NCBI RefSeq assembly: GCF_004155535.1
Contig: NZ_RYUH01000004.1
Span: 186,001 to 250,000 of the forward strand
Direction: 5' to 3'
Source of the DNA: Bifidobacterium pseudolongum subsp. globosum
GTDB lineage: Bacteria > Actinomycetota > Actinomycetes > Actinomycetales > Bifidobacteriaceae
Length of the DNA: 64,000 nt
The position numbers were made by a program, and so were the translations under genes. Below are positions 12,372 through 21,277 of this stretch, one piece after another. The notes beneath the pieces were generated by a model that searched no databases, was not told the origin of the DNA, and was given only the letters and a program-made list of their open reading frames with translations. Within the stretch, counting starts at the first letter, position 1. Every line of letters starts with the position of its first letter.

Positions 12372-13277
12372 ATGCATCAGAAGAAAATCGAGCAGCAGGC
12401 GTTGAAGGTGGGCATCGTCGTCAATATCGTCATGGTGCTCGCCGGGTTCTTCGTGTTCTTCCTCACCGGCCTCAAGGCGATGTTCCTTGACGCCTCGTTC
12501 ACGGTGATCTCGGTGATCTCCGGCGGCGTCGCGGCGTATCTGTCCAAGAAAACAGTGCGCGTGAGCGACCGGTTCCCCAACGGCATGTTCGCGCTCGAGC
12601 CGATCTACGCGATCTGCAAATCGATCTTCACGATCTGCCTGCTGCTGTTTTCGTTCCTCGACGTGTTGCGCGTGGCGATCGACTATTTCGCGTACGGCGA
12701 GGGCGAGCGGCTCAGCTTTGGACCGGTGATCATCTACCAGATCGCGGCGGTGGCGGTGTGCCTCGTGCTCGTGGCGTATTACCGCGCGCGCAACCGCTCG
12801 ATCGGCAATGCGAGCCTCATGCTCAAGGCGGAGGCGAACGGCACGTGGATCGACGGCATGATCTCGCTCGGCATTGGCATTGTGGCGGTGCTGCTGTACT
12901 TCCTGCCCGATGGCACGCCCTTCGACTTTCTGCACTACACCGGCGATTTCTTCATCACCACGATCATTGTGCTGCTCACGATCAAGGAGCCGGTCACGGT
13001 GCTGCGCGACGCGTTTGTGGAACTCGTCGGCGGCACGCACGACGACGAGGAGATCTCCGGTTTCGTGACGCGCGAAGTCGAGACGCATCTGCCCGCGGGC
13101 ATCGAGATGGAGAAGATCCACGTGTTCAAGACCGGCATGAACTTCGACGTCGACATCTTCATCGGCAGCACCAAGGGCACCGTGCAGATGGAGGAGCTCG
13201 TGGGCGCGCGCCAGACGATCGAAGGGGCGCTCGAGCCAAAGCTGCACATCGTCAACGTCGATTTCGTGTTCGAGTAG
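12372..13277 (+). CDS. Cation diffusion facilitator family transporter
   Basis: A 301-residue membrane protein with about six helices and a C-terminal cytoplasmic domain. The first helices (VGIVVNIVMVLAGFFVFFLTGLKAMFLDASFTVISVISGG) carry the Asp characteristic of CDF helix II, and SLMLKAEANGTWIDGMISLGIGI corresponds to the helix V Asp region. The C-terminal part (residues ~205-301) resembles the metallochaperone-like CDF cytoplasmic domain. CDF proteins export divalent cations such as Zn2+, Mn2+ or Fe2+; specificity cannot be told. GAAGGAG (12358-12364) precedes the ATG with suitable spacing. It stands alone, divergent from ffh. Confidence 0.85.
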   Translation: MHQKKIEQQALKVGIVVNIVMVLAGFFVFFLTGLKAMFLDASFTVISVISGGVAAYLSKKTVRVSDRFPNGMFALEPIYAICKSIFTICLLLFSFLDVLRVAIDYFAYGEGERLSFGPVIIYQIAAVAVCLVLVAYYRARNRSIGNASLMLKAEANGTWIDGMISLGIGIVAVLLYFLPDGTPFDFLHYTGDFFITTIIVLLTIKEPVTVLRDAFVELVGGTHDDEEISGFVTREVETHLPAGIEMEKIHVFKTGMNFDVDIFIGSTKGTVQMEELVGARQTIEGALEPKLHIVNVDFVFE

Positions 13278-13566
13278 GCGGTGCGCCGCTGGATTTATGG
13301 CTGTGTGTTGCTAGCCGGTAGCCATCGACGGCTATGACAGTGCGCTGTAGTGCTTCTGCGTCTGATGCTGACCACACACGCCATGCCAGCCATGCCATCC
13401 ACAGCCGGCACGTTCTCTGCTACGGGTAGTGCTTCGCCTGCTACGGGTAGTGGAAAATGGGCCAAAACTTGTTGTACGTCGATGAATATGCACTACCCGT
13501 AGCTCAGAAGGCACTGCCCGTAGCGGGAGGGGTTCTGCAGTCCCATCTGGGTGCTTTCTTGAAGCG
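13278..13566. repeat. Intergenic region with five CTACGGGTAGTG-family repeats
   Basis: CTACGGGTAGTG occurs at 13420-13431 and 13441-13452. Its reverse complement occurs at 13491-13502, and a variant CACTGCCCGTAG at 13512-13523. A related GGTAGCC-type sequence lies near 13317. Direct and inverted copies could pair into a cruciform or hairpin. No gene was recognised. The right end borders the ArsR operator. Confidence 0.65.
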
Positions 13567-13596
13567 CAAAATATTTGTACAAATATTTTGTATAAT
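13567..13596 (+). promoter_or_regulatory. 24-bp perfect palindrome abutting a TATAAT -10 box: probable ArsR operator/promoter
   Basis: Bases 13567-13590 are a perfect palindrome with core AATATTTGTACAAATATT. The consensus -10 hexamer TATAAT (13591-13596) begins at the very next base, so the palindrome covers the -35 region. A repressor bound there would block RNA polymerase directly. The adjacent ArsR-family gene is the obvious candidate, which would make the ArsR-MFS pair autoregulated. Confidence 0.75.
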
Positions 13597-13619
13597 GGGG
13601 GTGGATGAAAGGAGATGCG

Positions 13620-14273
13620 ATGATGGAGCGGCAATCAAAGATGGATGAAGTAAGGGTTGATGATGATTCGGTACACAACGGCCAGGGAACGGCGGTCGCG
13701 GAGTCGGAGGAGGCGCTCAGGTGCATGGCGCATCCGGCCCGCATGCGGCTGCTCGGCGCACTGCGGGTCGGTGGCGTGCAGACGGTCGGTGAGCTCAGCG
13801 CCGCCACCGGTGAGGCGCCAGGCGCGGTGAGTTACCACCTTGCGCAGCTCGCGAAAGTCGGGCTTGTCGAAAAAGCGGTGTCGCCAGATGGGGACAAACG
13901 CAAAAGCTACTGGAAATCGTGCCATCATGCGACAAATGTACAGACGGACAGTGCGGACGCAGACGTCATCGACGCGTTCAGCCGCACGGCGGCGCTCACC
14001 TACCAAATGGCGTATGAGCGGTTCCTCGACGTGCTGCCCACGCTGCCGCAGGAGTGGGCGCAGACGTGCGGTGCAAACGACCGCGTACTGCGGCTCACCG
14101 CGGAGGAGACGCGCGCGATGGTGGAAGACCTCAACGCGGTGATGCATAAATGGGAGCAGTTGAGCGACGCCCGCAGAGTGGCTATCGAACGTGACGCTGG
14201 CGCCGGCGCAGACGACGATACCGCCGTCGAACCGGTCGCCGTGGTGCAGCAGGTGTTCCGATGGGTGCCGTGA
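13620..14273 (+). CDS. ArsR-family winged-helix transcriptional regulator
   Basis: A 217-residue regulator with an ArsR-type winged helix at residues ~30-105: EALRCMAHPARMRLLGALRVGG, GELSAATGEAPGAVSYHLAQLAKVGLVEKA. The metal-binding ELCVC signature of ArsR/SmtB sensors is absent, so it probably senses something other than a heavy metal. The start is taken as ATG 13620 because AAAGGAG (13608-13614) is spaced correctly; an in-frame ATG at 13605 would lie at about the expected transcript start. The C-terminal ~110 residues are helical and unassigned. The gene overlaps the MFS transporter by 13 bases and is preceded by a palindromic operator, typical of a repressor controlling its own efflux pump. 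Confidence 0.88.
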   Translation: MMERQSKMDEVRVDDDSVHNGQGTAVAESEEALRCMAHPARMRLLGALRVGGVQTVGELSAATGEAPGAVSYHLAQLAKVGLVEKAVSPDGDKRKSYWKSCHHATNVQTDSADADVIDAFSRTAALTYQMAYERFLDVLPTLPQEWAQTCGANDRVLRLTAEETRAMVEDLNAVMHKWEQLSDARRVAIERDAGAGADDDTAVEPVAVVQQVFRWVP

Positions 14274-15538
14274 CCGAGGCGCCCGCCATGCGCCGCTCGT
14301 TCTGGCGCGCGCCGAATTACGCCGCTTGGTTCACCGCGGACACGGCATCCGCCGCGGGTGGGTCGCTGCGTGCGCTCGCCGTGAGCCTCGCCGGATACGC
14401 GGTCTCCGGGTCGACGGCCGCCGCAGGCTGGCTCGGCACTGCCGCGCTCGTCGCGCAGCAGGTGGCGAGCGTGTTCGGCGGCACGTTCGTCGACCGCCAT
14501 GAGCGTCGCACGCTGATCGTCGTCAACGCGGCGGTCGGTGTGTGCGCATGGGGGAGTGTGGCGGCGCTGCTCGCGGCGCGCATGCTCACCTACCCGCTGC
14601 TGCTCGTGATTGCCACGCTTGGTTCTGCGGTCAGCGGCTTTCTTGGTAGCGCGACCGACGCGATGCTCCGCTCGATCATCGGCGTGCGCGACTACCCGAA
14701 AGCGCTCAGTCTCAACCGCGGGCGTGACGCGACAATCAACATCGCCGGCAATCCCGTCGGCGGATTCCTCTACGGCGTCGCGCCTTGGCTGCCGTTCCTT
14801 GCAACGGCGTGCCTGTACGCGCTTTCCGGTGCGGCCGCGCGGCACATTCGCATGCCGCGTGCGGCGCACGCGCCCGCCGCACGATCGTCGTTCTTCGGCG
14901 ACTTTGTGAGTGGATGGTCGTGGTCGCTGCGCAAACCGCTGCTCGTGACGGTCATGATTGCGGCGGCGGTGCTCAATTATGGTGTCAACGGCGTCGAATA
15001 TGCGATTCAGTTGCATCTGATGCAGCTCAACACGAACGCGACGCTCATCGGCGCAATCGGCAGCGGCCTCGCCGCGATGATGCTCGTCGGCGCGTTCGCC
15101 GCCGCGCGGTTGAGCGACCGCGTGCCGGTCGGCGGTTGCATCTGCGTCAGTTTCGTGTTCCTGTGCGTGTGCGTGGCGCCCATGCTGCTCGTGTATGGGC
15201 CTGGCGTATCGCGTGGCGCGTCGTATGCGCTTGTGTTCGTTGCGAATTCGGTGATGGGTCTGCCGTTCCCGATCATCGACGCGCTACTGCTCGGCTTCGT
15301 GTATGCCAAGGCGCCCACGTCGATGCAGGGCAGAATCGCCGTTTCGCTCACCGTGCCTGCACAGGCGCTCTCCGCGTTCTCCAGCGCGAGCGCCGGCACG
15401 TTGCTGCCCGCGCTCGGATTCCGCGGCACCATCGCGGTGTTCCTTGCGGCGCTTGCGCTGTCCGCCCTGATTGTGCTGTGCAGTGCGCGCATCCGCCGCA
15501 TCCCGCGCGCCGGCGGCTGGGACACGGCGGAACTGTAG
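14261..15538 (+). CDS. MFS transporter, probable drug or metabolite exporter
   Basis: A 425-residue polytopic membrane protein of the MFS_3-like type with about 12 helices. The loop between helices 2 and 3 reads GGTFVDRHERR, a variant of the MFS signature GxxxDRxxRR. It begins inside the end of the ArsR-family gene, indicating translational coupling and control by that repressor. Substrate cannot be inferred from sequence; multidrug or peptide export is the usual role for this arrangement. Its 3' end converges on the RelE toxin gene, 9 bases away. Confidence 0.85.
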   Translation: MGAVTEAPAMRRSFWRAPNYAAWFTADTASAAGGSLRALAVSLAGYAVSGSTAAAGWLGTAALVAQQVASVFGGTFVDRHERRTLIVVNAAVGVCAWGSVAALLAARMLTYPLLLVIATLGSAVSGFLGSATDAMLRSIIGVRDYPKALSLNRGRDATINIAGNPVGGFLYGVAPWLPFLATACLYALSGAAARHIRMPRAAHAPAARSSFFGDFVSGWSWSLRKPLLVTVMIAAAVLNYGVNGVEYAIQLHLMQLNTNATLIGAIGSGLAAMMLVGAFAAARLSDRVPVGGCICVSFVFLCVCVAPMLLVYGPGVSRGASYALVFVANSVMGLPFPIIDALLLGFVYAKAPTSMQGRIAVSLTVPAQALSAFSSASAGTLLPALGFRGTIAVFLAALALSALIVLCSARIRRIPRAGGWDTAEL

Positions 15539-15547
15539 GTGGATGGC

Positions 15548-15871
15548 TTAATCGTCATGCATGCGCTTGGCGGCCTCTTGATATACATATCCATCGTCAC
15601 GGATGCCGATCACGATGACAATCATCTGCGTGGCGGTGCGCTCCAATCGATATACCACGCGCACTCCGTCGTTGCGTAGCTTGATTTTCAATAAGCCGCT
15701 GAGGTCGCTGCCATTGTGGTGTCCAAGGGGCTTGCCATAGCCGCCTTCCTGTTGGGGGAGAGGATTGGTGGCGACTTTACGAAGTGCTTTTTGGATGTGG
15801 CTTTTAGTCGGTTCTTTGATTTTGCGTAGATCGCGAACGGCTTTATCGGTGAAGGTTATGGTCCAAGTCAT
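15548..15871 (-). CDS. RelE/ParE-family toxin of a type II toxin-antitoxin pair
   Basis: A 107-residue protein with RelE-fold features: MTWTITFTDKAVRDLRKI, then GLLKIKLRNDGVRVVYRLER, then IVIGIRDDGYVYQEA. RelE toxins cleave mRNA in the ribosomal A site; ParE relatives hit gyrase, and the exact activity is not decidable by eye. It overlaps the antitoxin gene by four bases (15868-15871), with the antitoxin first, the normal order for Phd/RelE modules. Full length, no disruption. Confidence 0.88.
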   Translation of the reverse strand: MTWTITFTDKAVRDLRKIKEPTKSHIQKALRKVATNPLPQQEGGYGKPLGHHNGSDLSGLLKIKLRNDGVRVVYRLERTATQMIVIVIGIRDDGYVYQEAAKRMHDD

Positions 15872-16194
15872 TCGAATTCCGGTTCGTATCCATCGTCAAC
15901 GGGTCGATAATCCTCTCCGAAGGCTTCGTCCATGGTGTACCGCTTGCCGTTGTCGTGCTCCACGCGATCTTTTGCGAGTATGTACAGCTCGTAGTCTTCT
16001 GCGATCTCGAGCAGACGCGTATAGTCCTCTGGTGTGATGATGACCGCCGCGGGTTTGTTGTTACGCATGATAATGGCCGGTTGGTCGTTCTTCACTGCAT
16101 TGATGGTTCGGCTTGCGCCTCCATGGTTCAGTGTGGAAATCGGAACAATACTGTCGAGCAGATGGGACGTTTTCAAGATGCTCACCCCTTCCAT
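15868..16194 (-). CDS. Phd/YefM-family antitoxin
   Basis: A 108-residue antitoxin. The N-terminal Phd/YefM DNA-binding fold shows VPISTLNHGGASRTINAVKNDQPAIIMRNNKPAAVIITPEDYTRLLE; the acidic C-terminus (DEAFGEDYRPVDDGYEPEFE) is the expected disordered toxin-binding tail. The ATG at 16194 is used; GTG 16185 and TTG 16179 are possible alternatives, since AAGGGG lies between them. A 7-bp inverted repeat overlaps its -10 region (16200-16218), consistent with autoregulation. Confidence 0.87.
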   Translation of the reverse strand: MEGVSILKTSHLLDSIVPISTLNHGGASRTINAVKNDQPAIIMRNNKPAAVIITPEDYTRLLEIAEDYELYILAKDRVEHDNGKRYTMDEAFGEDYRPVDDGYEPEFE

Positions 16195-16199
16195 ATACC

Positions 16200-16218
16200 T
16201 AGTATACAGATTATACTA
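16200..16218 (-). promoter_or_regulatory. Promoter/operator of the Phd-RelE module
   Basis: TAGTATA (16200-16206) and TATACTA (16212-16218) form a perfect inverted repeat around CAGAT. On the minus strand the repeat contains a consensus TATAAT (complement of 16210-16215). The antitoxin ATG lies at 16194, so the leader is very short. Overlap of -10 box and palindrome fits autorepression by the toxin-antitoxin complex. Confidence 0.65.
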
Positions 16219-16277
16219 CTAATTCGTATTCCATAAAAGAGATGAGCGCAATAGCGGCGCTGCGGGAATGAAGCGAA

Positions 16278-16310
16278 CGGCGGCGCCCTCAGGCAGAGAG
16301 GGAGCCGCCG
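16278..16310 (-). terminator. Hairpin after cysS
   Basis: A 13-bp stem with one mismatch (16278-16290 with 16298-16310, core CGGCGG...CCCTC) and a 7-base loop, 29 bases past the cysS stop. No marked U-run follows on the minus strand. Confidence 0.5.
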
Positions 16311-16338
16311 CTGTATGGTGCAGGAATGATGTGTTCGG

Positions 16339-17988
16339 TCAGTTGAGGGCCCAGGTTGAGCCGTTGGGGCCGTCTTCAATCGTGATGCCCAAGGCCGCAA
16401 GGTCGTCGCGGATCTTGTCTGCGGTCGCGAAATCCTTCGCCTTGCGGGCCGCGGCGCGCGCCTCGAGCTGCGCGTCGATGAGGCGCTCGAGCGCGTCCTG
16501 CGCCGCGGATTCGCCGCCGACCTCGTCGCCGCCGCTGATCCACGGTTCGGCGAGCGGGTCGAGGCCGAGCGTGTCGAGCATCGCGCGCACGTTGACGAGT
16601 GTGCGGCGTAGTGCTCCGCGAGCGGCAGCGTCGGCGTCATCCACGAGCTCGGTCAGTTGCGTGTTGCCGGCGCGCACTTGCGTGAAGATTGCGGCTGTTG
16701 CACGTGAAACATTGATATCGTCGTTCATCGCGGCAACGAAGTCGACCGGCAGATCATCGGCGAGCACAGCGGTGATCTCTTCGCGCGACGGCTGCCCGCC
16801 GAGCGCTTCGCCGGCGTGTTCGATGAAATTCATGATGCGGTCGTACGCGGCCTGCGCCTCGGCGAGCGTCTGGTCGGACCACTCGAGCATCGACCGGTAC
16901 TGCACCGAACCGAGCGCGTAACGTACGACCCACGCCGAATGCTCCTTGAGCACGACGGGCACCGAGAGCCCGTTGCCCAGGGACTTGCTCATCTTTTCGC
17001 CTTTGGCGGTGACCCACGCCGAATGCATCCAGCGGTTCGCCGTGCGGTAGCCGGCAGCGCGCGTCTGCGCCATCTCGTTTTCGTGGTGCGGGAAGCGCAG
17101 GTCGAGGCCGCCGCCGTGGATGTCGAACATGCCGTCGAGGTAGCGGTAGCTCATCGCCGAGCATTCGATGTGCCAGCCGGGGCGCCCGGTGCCGAACGGC
17201 GTCTTCCAGCGTGCGTCGGCCGGGTCGGTGGCCTTCGGGCGCTTCCACAGCGCGAAGTCACGCGGGTCGCGCTTGTCTTCGGAGAGGTCGGCCGAATCGA
17301 CCGGATTGTACTTGTCTTCGCCGGTGGCGTCCACCGAGGGGCCCATGCGGTCGGCCACGGCCGCCGCCTCATCGACCTTGGCGGTCTGCTTCTGGTGCGT
17401 GAGCTCGCCGTAGTGCGGCCACGACGCCACATCGAAGTACACGTCGCCCGTGAGTTCGCCGTTCCCGTCACGCACCACGTACGCGTGGCCGTTGTCGATG
17501 ATGCGCTCGATCAGGTGGATCATGTCCATGATGTGCCCGGTCGCGCGCGGCTCATACGTGGGCGGCAGCACGCCCAGCTGCTCGTAGGCGCTCGTGAACT
17601 CCTGCTCGTAGTGGTAGGCGCGCGCCCACCAGCGCTGCCCGGCCGCCGCGGCTTTGTCGAGGATCTTGTCGTCGATGTCGGTCACATTGCGGATGAACGT
17701 GACGCGGTAGCCGAGCCTGAGGAACCAACGGCGGATGATGTCGAACGCCACACCGGCGCGGATGTGCCCGATGTGCGGTGAGCTCTGCACGGTGGCGCCG
17801 CACACATACATGCCCACCTTGCCAGGCTGGATCGGCTCGAACCGCGAGACCTCATGCGACGCCGTGTCGTAGAGTTTCAGGTCGACGGCCGCGTTGGCGA
17901 CGCCGCCATTGCCGGCCTGAAGTGTCTCGGCGAACTGCGGATCCGTGAAAGTGCTGGAATTGCTTGCTTCGTGGGTATGCTCGGTCAT
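16339..17988 (-). CDS. cysS: Cysteinyl-tRNA synthetase
   Basis: Class I synthetase that charges tRNA-Cys. The 549-residue protein has the HIGH motif at residues 72-75 ([11 protein letters not shown]), KMSKS at 332-336 ([10 protein letters not shown]), and the zinc-site Cys in MYVCGATVQ. About 38 extra N-terminal residues precede the catalytic domain ([11 protein letters not shown]...). An insertion between the catalytic halves ([37 protein letters not shown]) is acidic. The start is placed at ATG 17988; an upstream TTG at 18009 is less likely. No good Shine-Dalgarno is visible, so a leaderless or coupled start is possible. It lies 38 bases below the ABC-F gene in the same direction. Confidence 0.96.
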   Translation of the reverse strand: MTEHTHEASNSSTFTDPQFAETLQAGNGGVANAAVDLKLYDTASHEVSRFEPIQPGKVGMYVCGATVQSSPHIGHIRAGVAFDIIRRWFLRLGYRVTFIRNVTDIDDKILDKAAAAGQRWWARAYHYEQEFTSAYEQLGVLPPTYEPRATGHIMDMIHLIERIIDNGHAYVVRDGNGELTGDVYFDVASWPHYGELTHQKQTAKVDEAAAVADRMGPSVDATGEDKYNPVDSADLSEDKRDPRDFALWKRPKATDPADARWKTPFGTGRPGWHIECSAMSYRYLDGMFDIHGGGLDLRFPHHENEMAQTRAAGYRTANRWMHSAWVTAKGEKMSKSLGNGLSVPVVLKEHSAWVVRYALGSVQYRSMLEWSDQTLAEAQAAYDRIMNFIEHAGEALGGQPSREEITAVLADDLPVDFVAAMNDDINVSRATAAIFTQVRAGNTQLTELVDDADAAARGALRRTLVNVRAMLDTLGLDPLAEPWISGGDEVGGESAAQDALERLIDAQLEARAAARKAKDFATADKIRDDLAALGITIEDGPNGSTWALN

Positions 17989-18026
17989 GGTTCGAGCGTA
18001 CGTAGACAACTAGACGAGTGCAGCCG

Positions 18027-20204
18027 CTACTGGCCCATTTGCTCGGAAAGGTCGAGCCATTCGGCCTCGAGGTCGTCCGATTCCGCCTCGAGTGCCTGCA
18101 ACTGCCCGTTGAGCTCGTTCAGGCCGGCGTAGTCGCTCGGGTCGTGGGCCGCCATCTGCGCTTCAAGCTGCTCCTTCTGCGCTTCGATCTTCTCGAGCTT
18201 GCGTTCGATCGCCGACACGCGCCGCGAGGCGTCGGCGTAGGCCTTGCCGCTGAGCTTCGGCGCTTCCGGCCCGGCGGGCGATGCCGCGGTTGCAGTGGCA
18301 GCATCCCCGCCATCGGAGGCCCCACCGGGTCCAGCACCCTCCAGCCCCAGCGGATCCTCGCCCCGCTTGAGCTGTTCCACCATGTCGAGGTAGTCCTGCA
18401 CGCCGCCCGGCAGGTGGCGCACCTTGCCGCCGATCAGCGCGAACTGCTCGTCGGTCACGCGTTCGAGCAGGTAGCGGTCGTGGCTCACCACGATCAGCGT
18501 GCCCGGCCACGTGTCGAGCAGGTCCTCCATCACGGCCAGCATGTCGGTGTCCAGGTCGTTGCCCGGCTCGTCCATGATCAGCACGTTCGGCTCGTCGAGC
18601 AGGATCAGCAGCAGCTGCATGCGGCGCTTCTGGCCGCCCGAAAGGTCGCGGATCGGCGTCATGAGCTGCGCCGCCTCGAACCCGAGCCGCTCCATGAGCT
18701 GGCCCGGCGTCACCTCTTTGCCGTCCACGATGTAGCTCGGCTTGTAACGGCTCAGCACTTCCTTGACCTTGTATTTGCCGAGCTTCTCCAGCTCGTCGAG
18801 CCGCTGTGAGAGCACGGCGAAGCGCACGGTCTTGCCGATGTTCACGCGCCCGGCCGTGGGGGTGAGCGTGCCGTCGAGGATCTTGAGCAGTGTCGATTTG
18901 CCCGCGCCGTTCGCGCCGACGATGCCGAAGCGGTCGCCCGGCCCGATGAGCCACGTCACGTCGTCAAGGATCTTGCGCCCGCTCACCGTGATCTCCACGG
19001 CCGCGCTTGTCTCGTCGGCCTGCGCCGCCGGCTCCGCGGCCCCGGCCTCGCGCGTGCCGCGCAGCGCGTTGATCTCGCCCGCCGGCTCGTGGTGCGTCAG
19101 CCTGTGCTCGGCGGCGACCTCGCCTGCGCGCGCGCCGAACGCCGAGGCGAGCCGCGGGTCGTCGGCGTCGTCGACGGCGATCGTGACGCTGCCGAACACC
19201 TGCGGTTCCTGCACCATCGGCTCCACCACGTCCACGGTGCTCGCCGACCGCGCGCTCGCCGCGAGCGCCGCCGCATCGGGGTCGATGTCGGCATACGCGC
19301 CCTGCTCGCGGTCGTAGACCTGCGTCACGTCGACCAGGTCCACGACCTGCTTGCCCAGGCGCGCGGTGGCCATCTGCTTGAGTTCCAACGTGTTGCGCAT
19401 CGGCGGCACGTCGGCGATGAGTTCGGTGGCCGCCTTGACGTGGAATTTCTGCTTCGTGGACCGTGCGCGCGCCCCGCGCGAGAGCCACGCGAGCTCCTTG
19501 CGCGCCAGGTTGCGGCGCTTGGTCTCGCGCACGTCGGCCTGCCGGTCGCGCTCCACGCGCTGCAGCATGTAGGCGCTGTAGCCGCCTTCGAACGGTTCGA
19601 TCTGCCCGTCGTGCACTTCCCACATCGATTCGCACACTTCGTCGAGGAACCAGCGGTCGTGCGTCACGAGCAGCAGTGCACCGGTGCCGCGGCTCCACCG
19701 GTTCTTGAGGTGTTCGGCGAGCCAGTGGATGGTGATCACATCCAGATGATTCGTGGGTTCGTCGAGCGCGAGGATGTCCCAGTCCTTGAGCAGCAGGCGC
19801 GCCAGGTCGGCGCGGCGCCGCTGGCCGCCGGAGAGCGAGCCGACTTTCGCGTCGAGGTTCATACCGCCCAGCAGCGCCTCCACGATCTCGCGCGACTGCT
19901 GCTGCGACGCCCACTCGTAGTCTTCGCGCCCCTCGAGCGCGGCCTCGCGCAGCGTCGCGTCGTCGTCGAGCGTATCGCGCTGCGTGAGCATGCCGAACGT
20001 GAGCCCGTTGCGGCGCGTCACACGCCCGGAGTCGGGCTCCTGTGTGCCGTCGAGCAGCTTGAGCAGTGTGGATTTGCCGTCGCCGTTGCGGCCGACGATG
20101 CCAATGCGGTCGCCTTCGAACACGCCTTGCGTGACGTCGGTGAACACGGTTTTTGTGGCGAATGCGAGCGATACATGCTCAAGTCCCAGGTCATAAGTCG
20201 GCAT
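18027..20204 (-). CDS. ABC-F family ATPase (Uup-like)
   Basis: A 725-residue soluble protein with two ABC domains and no membrane segments, the ABC-F layout of ribosome-associated ATPases. Domain 1 has Walker A GRNGDGKST, signature LSGGQRRRAD and Walker B LALDEPTNHLD. Domain 2 has GANGAGKST, LSGGQKRRMQ and LIMDEPGNDLD, where the usual Thr of DEPT is Gly. The linker is long, with an acidic Ala/Glu-rich insertion (residues ~300-400). The C-terminal ~65 residues form a coiled coil (RRVSAIERKLEKIEAQKEQLEAQ), as in Uup. ABC-F proteins rescue or regulate ribosomes, and some give antibiotic protection; which applies is unclear. Confidence 0.9.
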   Translation of the reverse strand: MPTYDLGLEHVSLAFATKTVFTDVTQGVFEGDRIGIVGRNGDGKSTLLKLLDGTQEPDSGRVTRRNGLTFGMLTQRDTLDDDATLREAALEGREDYEWASQQQSREIVEALLGGMNLDAKVGSLSGGQRRRADLARLLLKDWDILALDEPTNHLDVITIHWLAEHLKNRWSRGTGALLLVTHDRWFLDEVCESMWEVHDGQIEPFEGGYSAYMLQRVERDRQADVRETKRRNLARKELAWLSRGARARSTKQKFHVKAATELIADVPPMRNTLELKQMATARLGKQVVDLVDVTQVYDREQGAYADIDPDAAALAASARSASTVDVVEPMVQEPQVFGSVTIAVDDADDPRLASAFGARAGEVAAEHRLTHHEPAGEINALRGTREAGAAEPAAQADETSAAVEITVSGRKILDDVTWLIGPGDRFGIVGANGAGKSTLLKILDGTLTPTAGRVNIGKTVRFAVLSQRLDELEKLGKYKVKEVLSRYKPSYIVDGKEVTPGQLMERLGFEAAQLMTPIRDLSGGQKRRMQLLLILLDEPNVLIMDEPGNDLDTDMLAVMEDLLDTWPGTLIVVSHDRYLLERVTDEQFALIGGKVRHLPGGVQDYLDMVEQLKRGEDPLGLEGAGPGGASDGGDAATATAASPAGPEAPKLSGKAYADASRRVSAIERKLEKIEAQKEQLEAQMAAHDPSDYAGLNELNGQLQALEAESDDLEAEWLDLSEQMGQ

Positions 20205-20261
20205 AGTGGTCCACTGTAATGAGACCGCGGTAAATCACCGTGCCGGGGCCGTGCGCGCCGG

Positions 20262-20990
20262 CTAGTTCATCAGCGAGCGCGCGTAGGTGTTGCAGCGCGC
20301 GGCGAACCCGGAGAACACCTGTTCGGCGAGCGGCTGCAGCTGGCCGTAGATCGCGGCGTAGGCGTCGCGCAGTCGGGATTTGGATCCGCCCGACGCTTTG
20401 AGCTGCTTGACCATGGCGGGTTCGTCGAGCCACTCCTCGAGCAGCTGTGGCGTGACTTCGAGGTGGAACTGCATGCCCAGGGCCGAGCCGAAGCGGAATG
20501 CCTGCACTTTGGTTTCGGCGGACCGGGCGAGCAGTTGCGCGCCTTCGGGCAGGGTGACGGCGTCGGCGTGCCAGTGCAGTACGTCGAGTTGTTTGCTCCA
20601 CATGGAGAAGTAGTCGTGGCGTTCCATGCGTTTGATCGGCATCACACCGATTTCGGGCGTGCCGTTGCGCTTGAGTTTGGCGCCCAATGCCGTGCCGATG
20701 ATCTGGTGGCCCAGGCACACGCCGAGTACGGGTTTGCCCACGCTCACGGCGGCGCGCACGAGTTTGGCTTCGGCTTTGAGGCCGGGGTAGTCGTCGAAGT
20801 CGGTGGCGCCCATCGGACCGCCCATCAGCACCACGCCGGCCACTTCGTCGAAGTCCGGCATGTCCGGTTTTTTGTGTGTGGTGATGTTCAGCGTCTGCGT
20901 GGGCAGGTCGATCTCTTCGAGGTCGGTGAGGATGCGCCCGGGTTTTTCCCATGCGGCATGCTGAAGAATCAGGACTTCCGGTTTGCTCAT
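20262..20990 (-). CDS. Class I glutamine amidotransferase-like protein
   Basis: A 242-residue stand-alone GATase1 domain similar to the glutaminase half of GMP synthase. The nucleophile elbow is GVCLGHQ (Cys92 from ATG 20990) and the His-Glu pair is in MQFHLEVT, so the catalytic triad is complete. The oxyanion loop MGGPMGATD is present. With no adjacent synthetase, the acceptor substrate is unknown; such proteins may release gamma-glutamyl groups or act with a separate subunit. A GTG two codons upstream (20996) is an alternative start. Repeat element B lies just upstream (21049-21164). Confidence 0.85.
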   Translation of the reverse strand: MSKPEVLILQHAAWEKPGRILTDLEEIDLPTQTLNITTHKKPDMPDFDEVAGVVLMGGPMGATDFDDYPGLKAEAKLVRAAVSVGKPVLGVCLGHQIIGTALGAKLKRNGTPEIGVMPIKRMERHDYFSMWSKQLDVLHWHADAVTLPEGAQLLARSAETKVQAFRFGSALGMQFHLEVTPQLLEEWLDEPAMVKQLKASGGSKSRLRDAYAAIYGQLQPLAEQVFSGFAARCNTYARSLMN

Positions 20991-21048
20991 AGCCACTATT
21001 GTGCCATCTGCCCGGACGAGGCGGCGCAGTCCGTCTACTCCCAGCCGC

Positions 21049-21164
21049 TTTTCGCCGTTTGCGTCACTGTTTTCGCGGTTACGGTCACTGTTTTCGCTGT
21101 TATCGTCATTAATTCAGCCAAAAAGTGACCATAACGGCGAAAACAGTGACCGTAACCGCGAAAA
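21049..21164. repeat. Repeat element B: three direct and two inverted 21-bp units
   Basis: Direct units 21049-21069, 21070-21090 and 21091-21111 each begin TTTTCGC and end GTCACTG (third copy GTCATTA). After a 12-13-base linker, inverted units lie at about 21123-21143 and 21144-21164. The reverse complement of 21144-21164 is identical to unit 2, and the other inverted copy is close to unit 1. Length and layout match element A (10379-10494) exactly. It occupies the gap between ilvN (ends 21278) and the amidotransferase start. Confidence 0.8.
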
Positions 21165-21277
21165 CACACAAGATGGGGCGGTGCGTAGGCCGCTGCGAAC
21201 CGGGGCGCCCGATACAGGAACGCCGCGCACCGCGCATGGGGCGGATGCCCCGCGCACGGTGCACGGCGTTCGCGCTT

